From positions 1,984,001 through 2,048,000 of the forward strand of contig NZ_CP014304.1 in the NCBI RefSeq assembly GCF_001562275.1: a stretch of DNA of 64,000 nucleotides, in the 5' to 3' direction. Of the stretch, positions 16,984 through 25,446 are shown piece by piece; the first letter of the stretch is position 1; each line of letters opens with the position of its first letter. The notes beneath the pieces are model-generated. The model made no database searches and was not told where the DNA came from. It was given only the letters and a program-made list of their open reading frames with translations. Source of the stretch: Hymenobacter sp. PAMC 26628 (GTDB taxonomy: Bacteria > Bacteroidota > Bacteroidia > Cytophagales > Hymenobacteraceae). A program made the translations under genes and the position numbers.

Positions 16984-17054
16984 GAATTAAAAATGGTAAG
17001 CAAGAAATTGAAAATAAGGGTTTTGCCTTTCCATTTTTAATTCTTAATTTATAA
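16973..17054. terminator. 24-bp AT-rich hairpin between tsaE and ald
   Basis: Arms 16973-16996 and 17031-17054 are exact reverse complements. The arm is built from AATTAAGAATTAAAAATGG and overlaps the tsaE stop. The 34-nt loop contains the small pair AAGG/CCTT. With its U-rich tail it may terminate or attenuate transcription before ald. Confidence 0.75.
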
Positions 17055-17075
17055 TTTTTAATCCCTTTTCCTCCG

Positions 17076-18302
17076 ATGCCCGAACAACTACCCCCCGGTT
17101 TCGAGTCGCTCGCGGCCAGCCGCGCCTACTTCACGCAGGAGTCGACCCTGGCCGTGGAAACGCGCAAGCGCAAGCTCTTCATCGGCCTGCCGCGCGAAAC
17201 CACGCTCCAGGAAAACCGCCTGGGCCTCACACCCGAAGCCGTGCAGCACCTCGTCACGGCCGGCCACGAGGTAGTGCTGGAGGCCGGGGCCGGCGAGCCC
17301 AGCAAGTACTCCGACCACAACTACTCCGAGGCCGGGGCCCAAGTCGTGTACTCGCCGCAGGAAGTGTTCCAGGCCGACATCGTGCTGAAGGTGGCCCCGC
17401 CCACGCGCGACGAAATCGAGTTCATGCGCCCGGGCCAAACCCTGATTTCAGCCCTGCAAATGGGTACGCTCACGGCCGAGTACATCGCCGCGCTGCAACG
17501 CAAGAAGGTGAACGCCATCGGGTTCGAGTTCATCCGCGACCCCTCGGGGGCCATGCCCGTGGTGCGCGCCATGAGCGAAATCGCCGGCTCGACGGTGATG
17601 CTGGTGGCAGCCGAGTACCTGGCCCGCTCCAACGAGGGGAAGGGCATCATCCTGGGCGGCATCACGGGGGTGCCGCCCTCGCAGGTCGTCATCCTGGGGG
17701 CCGGCACGGTGGCCGAGTACGCCGCCCGCGCCGCCATCGGCCTCGGGGCCGAGGTGAAGGTGTTCGACAACCACCTCTACAAGCTGCGCCGCCTCAAGCA
17801 CAACCTGGGCACCCAGCTCTACACCAGCACGTTGGATACGTTTGCTTTGAGCCAGCAAATCCGCCGGGCCGACGTCGTGATTGGGGCCCTGAGCATCGAG
17901 GACGGCCGCATCCCGTTCATGGTGCCCGAGGAAATGGTGGCCAGCATGGCCCCCGGCTCCATCGTCATCGACGTAAGCATCGACCAGGGCGGCTGCTTCG
18001 AAACCAGCGAGATGACCAGCCACTCGCAGCCCATCTTCCGCAAGTACGACGTGGTGCACTACTGCGTGCCCAACATCGCCTCGCGCGTGCCCCGCACCGC
18101 CACCAACGCCCTGAGCAACATTTTTACCCCCATTCTCCAGGAAATCCACCAGCACGGCGGCATCAACGAAGTGCTCTTCACCAACGAGCACTTCCGCGCC
18201 GGCGTCTACATCTACCGCGGCTCGCTCACGAATGCGGCCATCGGGAAGAAGTACAACATGCGGTACAAGGAGTTGGGGCTGCTGATTGCGGTTAGGAACT
18301 AA
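17076..18302 (+). CDS. ald: Alanine dehydrogenase
   Basis: The 408-residue protein belongs to the alanine dehydrogenase/PNT N-terminal family. LFIGLPRETTLQENRLGLTP starts the catalytic fold and VLEAGAGEPSKYSD follows. The NAD-binding Rossmann motif is VILGAGTVAEYAARAAIGLG. IDVSIDQGGCFETS and PNIASRVPRTATNALSN are conserved C-terminal blocks. It catalyses reversible oxidative deamination of L-alanine to pyruvate and ammonium. An N-terminal extension of about 30 residues before KLFIGLP is typical of the Bacteroidota forms. It is downstream of tsaE on the same strand. Confidence 0.94.
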   Translation: MPEQLPPGFESLAASRAYFTQESTLAVETRKRKLFIGLPRETTLQENRLGLTPEAVQHLVTAGHEVVLEAGAGEPSKYSDHNYSEAGAQVVYSPQEVFQADIVLKVAPPTRDEIEFMRPGQTLISALQMGTLTAEYIAALQRKKVNAIGFEFIRDPSGAMPVVRAMSEIAGSTVMLVAAEYLARSNEGKGIILGGITGVPPSQVVILGAGTVAEYAARAAIGLGAEVKVFDNHLYKLRRLKHNLGTQLYTSTLDTFALSQQIRRADVVIGALSIEDGRIPFMVPEEMVASMAPGSIVIDVSIDQGGCFETSEMTSHSQPIFRKYDVVHYCVPNIASRVPRTATNALSNIFTPILQEIHQHGGINEVLFTNEHFRAGVYIYRGSLTNAAIGKKYNMRYKELGLLIAVRN

Positions 18303-18326
18303 GCCGGTGGGGCCCCAGCCGCTCCC

Positions 18327-19223
18327 TTAACGCACGGTGTGCAGCTGGAACGACCGGAAAATGTTGAACCCAAAGAAGATGTCGCCTTTGAAGAAATTGC
18401 CCTGAGTTTGGGGGATGAAAAATTTCTCGATCATGCCCTGGGAGTTGGTGAAGTACAGCTGGAATACGTGGCCGCCGGTTTCGATATCGAAGCCTATGGC
18501 CAGGGCGTTGCGGTAGTCGCCGGCGGTGGCGCCGGGCAGCAGGTAGTAGTATTCGCCGGTGAGGGCAAAGCGCTTGGTGAGCTTTTGGCAGGCCGCGACG
18601 CCCAAGGCCAGCACATTGTTTTGGTCGCGGCGCAGGTCCACGTAGTTGCGGTGCAGCAGCGTGGGCATGAGCTGCACCGAGAGGACCGGGCTGAACTTGC
18701 GGGCCAGCAGCGCCTGGAAGGTGTAGGTGACGCGCGAAGCGGTGGAGCGCTCGGGCTGGGGCCCAAAATTTAGGGTGGTGAGGGCAGCCGTGGCCAGCAG
18801 CGTGACCGAGACGGGCAGGGCCCCTGCGCCGATGCTTTGGCGCAACAGCTTGTATTTCACGAAGCCATCGACGGTTTTCTCCAGCGAGCTGCGGCCCACG
18901 CCCGCGGCCAGCCGGTCGGTGAGGCCGTACTCCAGGCCCAGCCGGATGGTGGCCTGGTCGAGGCCAAAGAATTCGTAGGAGCCGCTGTTGAGCCGGCTGA
19001 AGCGGTGCGAAATCAGGAACAAGAGGCTGCCGTGGCCGGGCGTCTCGACGGAGTGCCCGTTGATGACGCGCGTGCCCTTGAAGGTGGCCACTACGTAGTC
19101 GCGGCGCAGGCTGTCGGCGGTTAGCGCCGATAGCTGGTGCATCAGGTCTTGGGCGCGGGCAGGGGCCGCGGCCAGCAGCAGCAGCGCCAGGGCCAGTAGC
19201 TGCCGGGGTAATGGTAAAGCCAT
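18327..19223 (-). CDS. DUF5777 family beta-barrel protein
   Basis: The 298-residue protein has a signal peptide (LLALALLLLAAAPARA-Q). The mature part contains GTRVINGHSVETPGHGSLLF, SHRFSRLNSG and FFGLDQATIRLGLEYGL, matching the DUF5777 family of Bacteroidota. Repeated amphipathic strands and the C-terminal FNIFRSFQLHTVR suggest an outer-membrane barrel. These proteins usually travel with YceI and cytochrome c genes, exactly the neighbours seen here. The function is unknown, possibly redox-linked. It ends 24 bp from the convergent ald gene. Confidence 0.88.
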   Translation of the reverse strand: MALPLPRQLLALALLLLAAAPARAQDLMHQLSALTADSLRRDYVVATFKGTRVINGHSVETPGHGSLLFLISHRFSRLNSGSYEFFGLDQATIRLGLEYGLTDRLAAGVGRSSLEKTVDGFVKYKLLRQSIGAGALPVSVTLLATAALTTLNFGPQPERSTASRVTYTFQALLARKFSPVLSVQLMPTLLHRNYVDLRRDQNNVLALGVAACQKLTKRFALTGEYYYLLPGATAGDYRNALAIGFDIETGGHVFQLYFTNSQGMIEKFFIPQTQGNFFKGDIFFGFNIFRSFQLHTVR

Positions 19224-19235
19224 GCCGAAGAGAGA

Positions 19236-19808
19236 TTAAGGCGCGAGGGGGGCGCAGGTGAGGGCCACGGTCACGTCCACGGATTTGGCCACGTGGCCGC
19301 GCACCAGCGCCGGTATTTCGATGTTGTAGTCGGCCGGGGCCACCGCAAACTTGGTGTTGACCAGCAAGTAGTTGCCCTGCCGGGCGAGGGTGCCCGGCAC
19401 CCGCACGCGCCGCGTCACGCCGTGGATGGTGAGGTCGCCCTCCACCGGCACGGCCTGGGGCCCCGGCCCGGCCAGCACCGCCGCCTCAAACGCCACCAAA
19501 TGGCCCGAAAACGTAGCCTTGGGGTACTTTTCCGATTCCACGTAGTTCTCGTTGAAGTGCGTCTGCATCAACAATTTCGGAAACACGAACGCCTTCATGA
19601 GCACCGTGAACACGACCTGGCCGGACTGCACGTCCACGGCCGCGCCCACCTGCTGGTTGCGGGCGGCAATGTCCTCGAAGGGCGTGGCTGAGAAGAAGCT
19701 GATGGTGCCCGTGCGCGTGAAAAATTTGGTGGGGGCGGGCGCTGGGGCCTGGGCCCGGGCCGGGGCAAAGCCGCCCAGCAGCCCAACGAATAAGAGGAGG
19801 TGTTTTAT
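19236..19808 (-). CDS. YceI family periplasmic protein with no standard start codon
   Basis: From 19808 the frame reads I-KHLLLFVGLLGGFAPARAQ, an evident signal peptide whose first codon is ATA (19806-19808) where ATG is expected. The next upstream in-frame codons contain no ATG, GTG or TTG before a stop. The mature part has the YceI lipocalin fold: FFSATPFEDIAARNQQ, FPKLLMQTHFNENYVES, KYPKATFSGH and a C-terminal strand ending ALTCAPLAP. YceI proteins bind isoprenoid-like lipids in the periplasm. Either ATA is used as a rare start or the gene lost its start. A GTG at 19647-19649 would omit the signal peptide. Confidence 0.75.
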   Translation of the reverse strand: MKHLLLFVGLLGGFAPARAQAPAPAPTKFFTRTGTISFFSATPFEDIAARNQQVGAAVDVQSGQVVFTVLMKAFVFPKLLMQTHFNENYVESEKYPKATFSGHLVAFEAAVLAGPGPQAVPVEGDLTIHGVTRRVRVPGTLARQGNYLLVNTKFAVAPADYNIEIPALVRGHVAKSVDVTVALTCAPLAP

Positions 19809-19829
19809 GCCAAAGGTGCTGGTGGTGTG

Positions 19830-20205
19830 TTAGTTGTTGGGGGCCCCCGCGGCCACCCAGGCGCGCAGCTGGGCGAGGTCGCAGGTGGCGAGCTGGGGGG
19901 CGCCCTGGGGCATGGGCGGGAAGCCCGGGGCGTGGCTGGTGGTGCCCAGCAGGCGGCCGTCGGCGGCCACGGCCTTGGCCTGGGCGTAGGTGCTCAGGTT
20001 GATGCCGCCCGAGGCCAGGGCGCTGTTGTGGCAGCGGCTACAGTTTTGCTGAAGCAGGGGGCCACCGTGAGCGTGTAGGTCACGGCCGAAGTGTCGCAGG
20101 CGGAGACGGGGAGGGGGTTAGTAACGGCTAGGTCTTCGCCGTTTTCCGAGGCGTAGGCCCCAGCAGGCACGCTGCGCCGGCCCAAAGCAAGAGTTTGATT
20201 ATCAT
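19830..20205 (-). pseudogene. c-type cytochrome with two frameshifts
   Basis: Three frames must be joined. MIIKLLLWAGAACLLG (signal or lipobox segment) starts at the ATG at 20203-20205. A second frame gives YASENGEDLAVTNPLPVS then ACDTSAVTYTLTVAP. The third gives LLQQNCSRCHNSALASGG and ends RAWVAAGAPNN-stop. The heme motif CSRCH and the preceding CDTSAVTY...VAP are typical of Bacteroidota single-heme cytochromes. Each junction is a one-base loss in a GGGGCC or CCCCC run (near 20160 and 20060). The gene belongs with YceI and DUF5777. Sequencing error is a real alternative to true decay. Confidence 0.7.
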
Positions 20206-20296
20206 GGTAATAGCCACTGAATGGTAATAGCCACCGAAAAAGTGAAACAAGCGGGCTGGCAGGGGGGGCACCAGGGGCCCCGCGCCGGCCGGGCCC

Positions 20297-20748
20297 CTAA
20301 GGGTTAGCCACGGCCCAGATGTTGCCGATGCCGTCGCCCTCAATCGTGTTGCGCTTGGCGCCGTCGGGGGCGTAGTAGTACATCGGCCAGCCCTCGTAGG
20401 CGGTTTGCGGCTTGCCGTCGCTCGTAGTGATGGTCGTGAAGTCCGCCGCGTTCAGGCCGTCGCCCACCACCAGGTTGGCTTCGTAAAAAATGGGCCACAC
20501 GGGTGCGCAGCCCCCGGTGCAGGTGTTGGCCCCCGAGAGGTCGCGGGTGAAGTAGTACACGGTGTTGCCCTGGGCGTCCCCATATGGGGCCCCACCACGG
20601 CGTCGGTCGCCATCTTGACGGTGGGCGCCGGCGCGGGGGCCGTGTCGCTTGCTTTCTGGCAGCCGCCGGCCCCCAGCGCAATGCTGGCGAGTAGCAGCGG
20701 GGCCCCGGCGTGCCGGGCGGGCTGGGCATGGAGAGGGTGTCCTAACAT
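20297..20748 (-). pseudogene. COG4315-type lipoprotein (secreted repeat) with a frameshift
   Basis: The first frame starts at the ATG at 20746-20748 and gives a lipoprotein signal with lipobox-like ALGAGGCQKASD, then TVKMATDAVVG. The second frame resumes as YGDAQGNTVYYFTRDLSG, then NTCTGGCAPVWPIFYEAN and AYEGWPMYYYAPDGAK, ending IWAVANP-stop. The latter is the PF03640-type repeat found in COG4315 proteins. The junction is a single missing base in the GGGGCCCC run near 20585. Without the shift it would be an intact envelope lipoprotein of about 150 residues. Function unknown. Confidence 0.65.
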
Positions 20749-20935
20749 GACAATGCTGGTAAAGAGTTGATAAGAAGAAGGTTATTGGCCGCGGGCTGGG
20801 CTGCGCAATTCTCCCTGCCGGGCCCGGCGGGTGCGCAGCCGGCCATGGGCCGGCAGGGTGGCCCCGTCGCGTGCAAGGCCCAAAAAAAGCTGCTAAAAAC
20901 CGCGCCCGCAGGCGGAGCAAAACCGCGCCGCGGCG

Positions 20936-22023
20936 CTAGCGAAACAGCCCGTACTTGAGGGAAAAGGCCACGCCTGCGCTGTTAAGCCGCACGCGCCCCG
21001 CCCCCACGGGCCCCAGCAGCACTTGCCAAAACGGCTCGGCCTGCGCTGCCCACCGGCCGCCGAGCGGCTGCTCCAGCCCCACCGAAAAGTTGAGCACACT
21101 CAGCACGTGGTTCGACCCGTTGACCACGTGCGCGGCGACGGTCATCGTTTGCCCGTTGTTCATCTAATCGTAGCTGTAGCGCTCGTCGCGCATGAGCAAC
21201 GAATTGACGCCCAGGTTGGCAAAGACCGTGTACGTGGGCCGGCTCAGCACGTCGTAGCGCAGGTCGAGGGGGATTTCGGTGATGCGGCAGTTGGCATCCA
21301 AGTCGTACGTGCCCGGAAACCACTGCCACGCCGCCGGGGCCTGGTAGTCGGTGCTGGCCGCGCGGTACCGCTTCTGGCTGCTGATGAGGCCGGCCCGCAG
21401 CCGCGGCGTCAGCCGGTACTCCAGCGTCAGCCCGTAGTCGCCGCCCAACCGGGCCGTGCTGGCCGAGCGCACCGCGCTGACCGACGGGGCCCCCAGCACG
21501 CTCATCACCAGCCGGTACGGCACCCGCGCCCGGGGCCGCTCGTCGGCCGTCGACGCTGAATCGGGGGCCTGAATCGGGCCCCGGCCCACGGCGCCAACGC
21601 GCCCGGCGGGCGTAGTATCGTTCCTAAGAGCAGCGTCGGCGAACACGACGTCAGCGAATCGTAAGCAAACGTGCTTGAGGCCTGAGCAAGAGTCCCAAAA
21701 GGACTCCTGCCCGCCGCCACCGCTGGGGCAGTTGCGGGGCCCTGGGCGAGCAGCTGCGCGTCGGTCGCCTCGCTTGGGTCAGGCCGTTGGGGGGCGCGGC
21801 GCGCGCCAGTGGCCTGCTCGTATGGGCCGGCCGTGGGGCCCCGCCGCTGGGCGGGGCGGCTAAAGCCCACAGCGCCCAGGGGCCAGCGTGCGGCGGTGGC
21901 TCCCCGGCCCGGCGCCAGCAAAACCGGCCTTTCCGGGTCAAGGGCGCTGGCTGGGCCGGTCGTGCCGCCAGCAGCCGGCGAGCAGCTCGGTGAGCTGAAC
22001 AAGGGGGGAGTAGAGTTGACCAA
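20936..22023 (-). pseudogene. Outer-membrane beta-barrel gene with in-frame stop and damaged N-terminus
   Basis: The C-terminal half reads LGGDYGLTLEYRLTPRLRAG, then EIPLDLRYDV and TYTVFANLGVNSLLMRDERY. It meets a TAG at 21164-21166 after SYD, then continues in the same frame as NNGQTMTVAAHVV to LNSAGVAFSLKYGLFR-stop. This is an outer-membrane barrel of the kind that ends in an aromatic strand. The N-terminal region (about 21650-22023) has Pro/Ala-rich cytoplasmic or periplasmic-looking sequence in two overlapping frames, so a further frameshift is likely near 21650. The original could be an anti-sigma-like barrel protein; this is a guess. Confidence 0.55.
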
Positions 22024-22144
22024 AGCGGCTGATTGACGGGCGGCTAGCTACTGACAAACTCGGGACAACCACCGAAAAGGTTGCCTGACTCCTTAAAAAT
22101 AGTTATATGTATTATTAATATAGCCCCGCCCGTTTCCTGGGCGC

Positions 22145-23095
22145 CTATGCAGCCCCCGCGGCGGCGAGCAGCAGTACCGGCCACGCCTCGGCCACGCGGC
22201 CTTCGGCCAGCAGCTGTTGGCCGAGCCGCGTCAGTTGCGTGTGCAACGCGGGGCCCCCGGCGGGGTGTTGGTTGAGTAAGTAGGCCACCATTGGCTCGGC
22301 TTTGGCAGCCTCGACCTGGACGGGCGTGGGCAGGGCTTCGCGCTCGACGTTGGCAAGTTGGCCCAGTTCGTTGCCGGTCAATAGCTTGGAGTCGCGGATG
22401 TGCGCGGGTAGCGCGTCGATGCCAATGCCCAGGCGGCGGTTGGGCCGCACCACTTCGAAGAGGCTGGCCCCGCTGGCGCGGCTGTACCAGTCGCCGCCCA
22501 GGCGCGCCACGGCGTCGAGCTTGAACGGGTCGATGCCGGCAGCGTCAGGCAGCAAAATATCTTGGCGGAAGTGGGCCCGCACCGCCCGGCACACCACCAG
22601 GTGGCCCGCTCCGGGGCCCTGGCTGAGCTCAACGATTTGCTCCACCACGCACTCGAAGGCGGCCGGGGCCTCGGCCACGCGTGGCGGGCGCACTTGCTCG
22701 CTGGCCAGCTCGGTAAAGCCCGCCTTGGCAAACTCGTTCACGCCCGCCGGGTACTCAGCGCTAGCCAGCGACAACTGCTGCACCATGGCGTAGTCGCAGA
22801 TGTTGACGACGACCTCGGGCACGGCGCGCACGTTTAGGAGCGTGTGCTTCTCAGAGCCGTCGCGCAGGCGGTTCACGGGCGAAAACACGAGCATGGGCGG
22901 CGTGTAGCTGAAGATGTTGAAGAAGCTGTAGGGGCTCAGGTTCACGCGCCCATCGGCATCCACGGTGCTGACGAAGGCGATGGGGCGCGGGGCCACCGCG
23001 CCACCGAGCAGCGGCATCCACTGAGCAGGCGTGAGGTCGGCGGGCGAAACGGAATGAAAGGCGGCAGGGGCGGGGGCGGGCACGGAGCGAAGCAT
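22145..23095 (-). CDS. Flavin reductase family protein (FMN-binding split barrel)
   Basis: Starting at the ATG at 23093-23095 (MLRSVPAPAPAAFHSVSP), 316 residues. The split-barrel core is clear: LLGGAVAPRPIAFVSTVDAD, NLSPYSFFNIFSYTPPMLVF, VVNICDYAMVQQ and VGRAVR-like VVCRAVRAHFRQD. Such proteins bind FMN and reduce it with NAD(P)H, or act as flavoredoxin-like electron carriers. The C-terminal 90 residues are an extension seen in the Bacteroidota relatives (FEVVRPNRRLGIGIDALP). The longer frame upstream of this ATG lacks conservation. It is divergent from the InsA-like gene. Confidence 0.9.
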   Translation of the reverse strand: MLRSVPAPAPAAFHSVSPADLTPAQWMPLLGGAVAPRPIAFVSTVDADGRVNLSPYSFFNIFSYTPPMLVFSPVNRLRDGSEKHTLLNVRAVPEVVVNICDYAMVQQLSLASAEYPAGVNEFAKAGFTELASEQVRPPRVAEAPAAFECVVEQIVELSQGPGAGHLVVCRAVRAHFRQDILLPDAAGIDPFKLDAVARLGGDWYSRASGASLFEVVRPNRRLGIGIDALPAHIRDSKLLTGNELGQLANVEREALPTPVQVEAAKAEPMVAYLLNQHPAGGPALHTQLTRLGQQLLAEGRVAEAWPVLLLAAAGAA

Positions 23096-23246
23096 AAGAG
23101 AGTGGAGCCCTAAAGTTACCGCAGTGCCTGCGGGGCCCGCTGCTGGCCCGTCGGGCCCCGGGTCTTGGTACGAATTTGTCACAAACGATTGTTCATTTGC
23201 TAAAAAGCTATAGATTTGGGCTTCGCCGCCCCTGATTCTGCCGTCC

Positions 23247-23669
23247 ATGACTACGCCCGTTTGCCCCAAGTGTGACTCGAAGGACGCCACCAAGAGCGGC
23301 GTGGTGAATGAGCGGCAGCGCTTTAAGTGCCGGGCCTGCGGCTACCACTACACCGTGGCCAAGGTAGGCCGCGAGGTGAGCCCGTACTACGTGGTGAAGG
23401 CACTACAGCTCTACATTGAGGGCGTGAGCTACCGCGAAATCGAGCGCCTGCTGGGCGTAAGCCACGTGAGCGTGATGAACTGGGTGAAGAAATACGGCGT
23501 GAAGGCCCCCCGCCAGCCCGACTACCACCCGACCTACAAAATTCTCAACCAGAAGGAGTTGGCCGACTTCTTCCAGAAGCCCGAAAACCTGAAAAGTGCC
23601 GGCCTGGTGGTCACCGAGCTGGGCGACAAGTATATGATGATCCGCTGGGAGCGGTTCCGGGCCGGGTAG
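23247..23669 (+). CDS. InsA/IS1-like zinc-ribbon and helix-turn-helix DNA-binding protein
   Basis: This 140-residue protein has an N-terminal zinc ribbon (CPKCDSKDATKSG and FKCRACGYHY, two CxxC pairs). A helix-turn-helix region follows (YREIERLLGVSHVSVMNWVK). Together they form the InsA portion of IS1-type transposases. No InsB catalytic half or terminal inverted repeats are present, and the C-terminus (VTELGDKYMMIRWERF) is unlike a transposase. It therefore looks like a domesticated DNA-binding protein, plausibly a regulator of the downstream transport genes 60 bp away. Stand-alone proteins of this type recur in Bacteroidota. Confidence 0.8.
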   Translation: MTTPVCPKCDSKDATKSGVVNERQRFKCRACGYHYTVAKVGREVSPYYVVKALQLYIEGVSYREIERLLGVSHVSVMNWVKKYGVKAPRQPDYHPTYKILNQKELADFFQKPENLKSAGLVVTELGDKYMMIRWERFRAG

Positions 23670-23690
23670 GGCCCTGAGACCTACCCGGCC
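23660..23690 (+). terminator. Hairpin at the end of the InsA-like gene
   Basis: GGCCGGGTAGG (23660-23670) pairs with CCTACCCGGCC (23680-23690) over a 9-nt loop, and the stop codon lies in the left arm. Only a weak T-rich tail follows, so it may be a processing or partial termination site before the MFS gene. Confidence 0.55.
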
Positions 23691-23729
23691 GTTGTATGTT
23701 CGTTCTTTAACTCGCTTTTTTCCTCACCC

Positions 23730-24992
23730 ATGAGCCCCACCGAATCGCCCATCCTCACCTCTGAGCGACCGCCCTCGGGTTTGTTCAGCGCCATTGTTGT
23801 GGTGGCCGCGCTCGGCTATTTCGTTGACATCTACGACTTGGTGTTGTTCAGCATCATCCGGGTGAAGAGCTTAAACGGCATCGGCATCACCGACGCGGCG
23901 GCCGTCACCGACCAGGGCCTGCACCTGCTGAGCATGCAGATGTGGGGCATGCTGCTGGGCGGCATTTTGTGGGGCGTGCTCGGCGACAAGCGGGGCCGGC
24001 TCTCGGTGCTGTTCGGCTCCATTCTGCTGTATTCGCTGGCCAACATCGCCAACGGCTTTGTGCAGAACGTGGACCAGTACGCCTGGCTGCGCTTGATTGC
24101 TGGCGTGGGCTTGGCCGGCGAGCTGGGGGCGGGCATCACGCTGGTGAGCGAAAGCCTGCCCAAAGAAAAGCGCGGTTACGGCACCATGATCGTGGCGTCG
24201 GTGGGCGTGTCGGGGGCCATGGTGGCGTACCTGGTAGGGCAGGAGTTTGGCTGGCGCAACGCCTACTTTATTGGCGGGGCCCTGGGCCTGGGCCTGCTGG
24301 CGCTGCGGGCCGGCGTGTTCGAGTCGGGCATGTTCGAAACCACCAAGAAGACCGACGTAGCGCGCGGCAACCTCCTAAGCTTGTTCAGCAACGGCCCGCG
24401 GTTCTACAAGTACCTGCGCTGCCTGCTGCTGGGCACGCCGTTCTGGTTCCTAGTAGGCATTCTCATCACGCTGGCGCCCGAGTTCGGCAAGCGCTTCGGC
24501 CTGCGGGGGCCCGTCACGGGCGGGCTCAGCATCTTCTGGTGCTACTTCGGCCTCACGCTGGGCGACTTCACCAGCGGCGGCCTAAGCCAGCTGTTCCGCA
24601 GCCGCAACCGCACGCTGCAGGTCTTCATCCTGGCCACGGCCGCGATGGTGGGCGTGTACCTGTTCGGCCTGCACGGGGCCAGCACCGCGGCGTTCTATGC
24701 CGTGTGCTTTTTCGTGGGCTACGCCGGCGGGTTCTGGGCCCTGTTCGTGACGGTGGCGGCCGAGCAGTTCGGCACCAACCTGCGCGCGACGGCGGCCACC
24801 ACTATCCCCAACTTCGCCCGTGGGGCCACCGTGTTCATCGTGCCCCTGTTCCAGTGGCTAAAGGCCGTGCCCGCGCTGGGCATGGTGGGCAGCGCCGGCC
24901 TCATCGGGGCCGTGCTGCTGGCGCTGGCTTTTTTCAGTGCCCACACGCTGCCCGAAACCTACGCCAAAGACCTCGACTACGTGGAGGAATGA
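23730..24992 (+). CDS. MFS transporter, metabolite:H+ symporter type
   Basis: The 420-residue protein has about 12 hydrophobic segments. The loop 2-3 MFS signature is present as GVLGDKRGRLSVLFGS, and ERVSESLPKEKRGYGTM is typical of carboxylate carriers. VVALGYFVDIYDLVLFS-type TM1 sequence carries the DxYD motif seen in sugar-acid and monocarboxylate symporters. It ends LPETYAKDLDYVEE. It is an inner-membrane carrier. The substrate cannot be read from sequence; the acyl-CoA ligases downstream suggest an organic acid. Confidence 0.87.
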   Translation: MSPTESPILTSERPPSGLFSAIVVVAALGYFVDIYDLVLFSIIRVKSLNGIGITDAAAVTDQGLHLLSMQMWGMLLGGILWGVLGDKRGRLSVLFGSILLYSLANIANGFVQNVDQYAWLRLIAGVGLAGELGAGITLVSESLPKEKRGYGTMIVASVGVSGAMVAYLVGQEFGWRNAYFIGGALGLGLLALRAGVFESGMFETTKKTDVARGNLLSLFSNGPRFYKYLRCLLLGTPFWFLVGILITLAPEFGKRFGLRGPVTGGLSIFWCYFGLTLGDFTSGGLSQLFRSRNRTLQVFILATAAMVGVYLFGLHGASTAAFYAVCFFVGYAGGFWALFVTVAAEQFGTNLRATAATTIPNFARGATVFIVPLFQWLKAVPALGMVGSAGLIGAVLLALAFFSAHTLPETYAKDLDYVEE

Positions 24993-25446
24993 CCCACGCG
25001 GGTCGGCCAGGGAAGGCCCGCCGAAGGGATTTGTCGCTAAACTAGTATAGGTTTGCTCAATTACTATCGTTTCGATGGTTGCCTTCCGCGTGTTCCGGCT
25101 AGCATGGGTCAATGCGCTGCGCGGTCCCCTAGGGGGTGAAAACGTGCGTGCCGCGTTGGTCGACTTTTTGGTTGGTGGGCGGGCGGTAGCGGCGGCGGGC
25201 CCCGCGTCCGGCGCCTTCGCCGAAGGCATTGCTATTTGGAATTGGGTTGATTGAGGCATTCGCGGGCCGTTTTAAGCGAATCGGGCGCGGGGTGGACGCA
25301 AGCTATTGCGGGTTAGCAAAACGATGGCGCGATTGTATCAGAGTTCCGTCCCGCAATGCTACTTAGTCGGACCAAAACCCGCGGCGGCCGGCGGGTGCGG
25401 CATCCCTTCTTCCCCATTCCTTTCTCCCTCACTTCTTTTCCAAGTT
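24993..25446. other. Spacer upstream of the porin, no confident gene
   Basis: A 454-bp gap. Apart from a 59-codon frame (25075-25254) nothing coding is apparent. It probably holds the promoter of the porin and MHS carrier. I see no clear operator. Confidence 0.35.
25075..25254 (+). CDS. Unassigned 59-residue ORF
   Basis: The frame begins MVAFRVFRLAWVNALRG and ends EGIAIWNWVD-stop. Codon use is not clearly like that of the neighbours, and no family is recognised. It could be a small protein, a gene fragment or chance. Confidence 0.2.
   Translation: MVAFRVFRLAWVNALRGPLGGENVRAALVDFLVGGRAVAAAGPASGAFAEGIAIWNWVD

Noticed and set aside
19830..20748. Programmed ribosomal frameshifting in the cytochrome c and COG4315 genes
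   Set aside because: No slippery heptamer with a downstream pseudoknot is apparent, and three such events in adjacent genes is less likely than deletions or sequencing errors.
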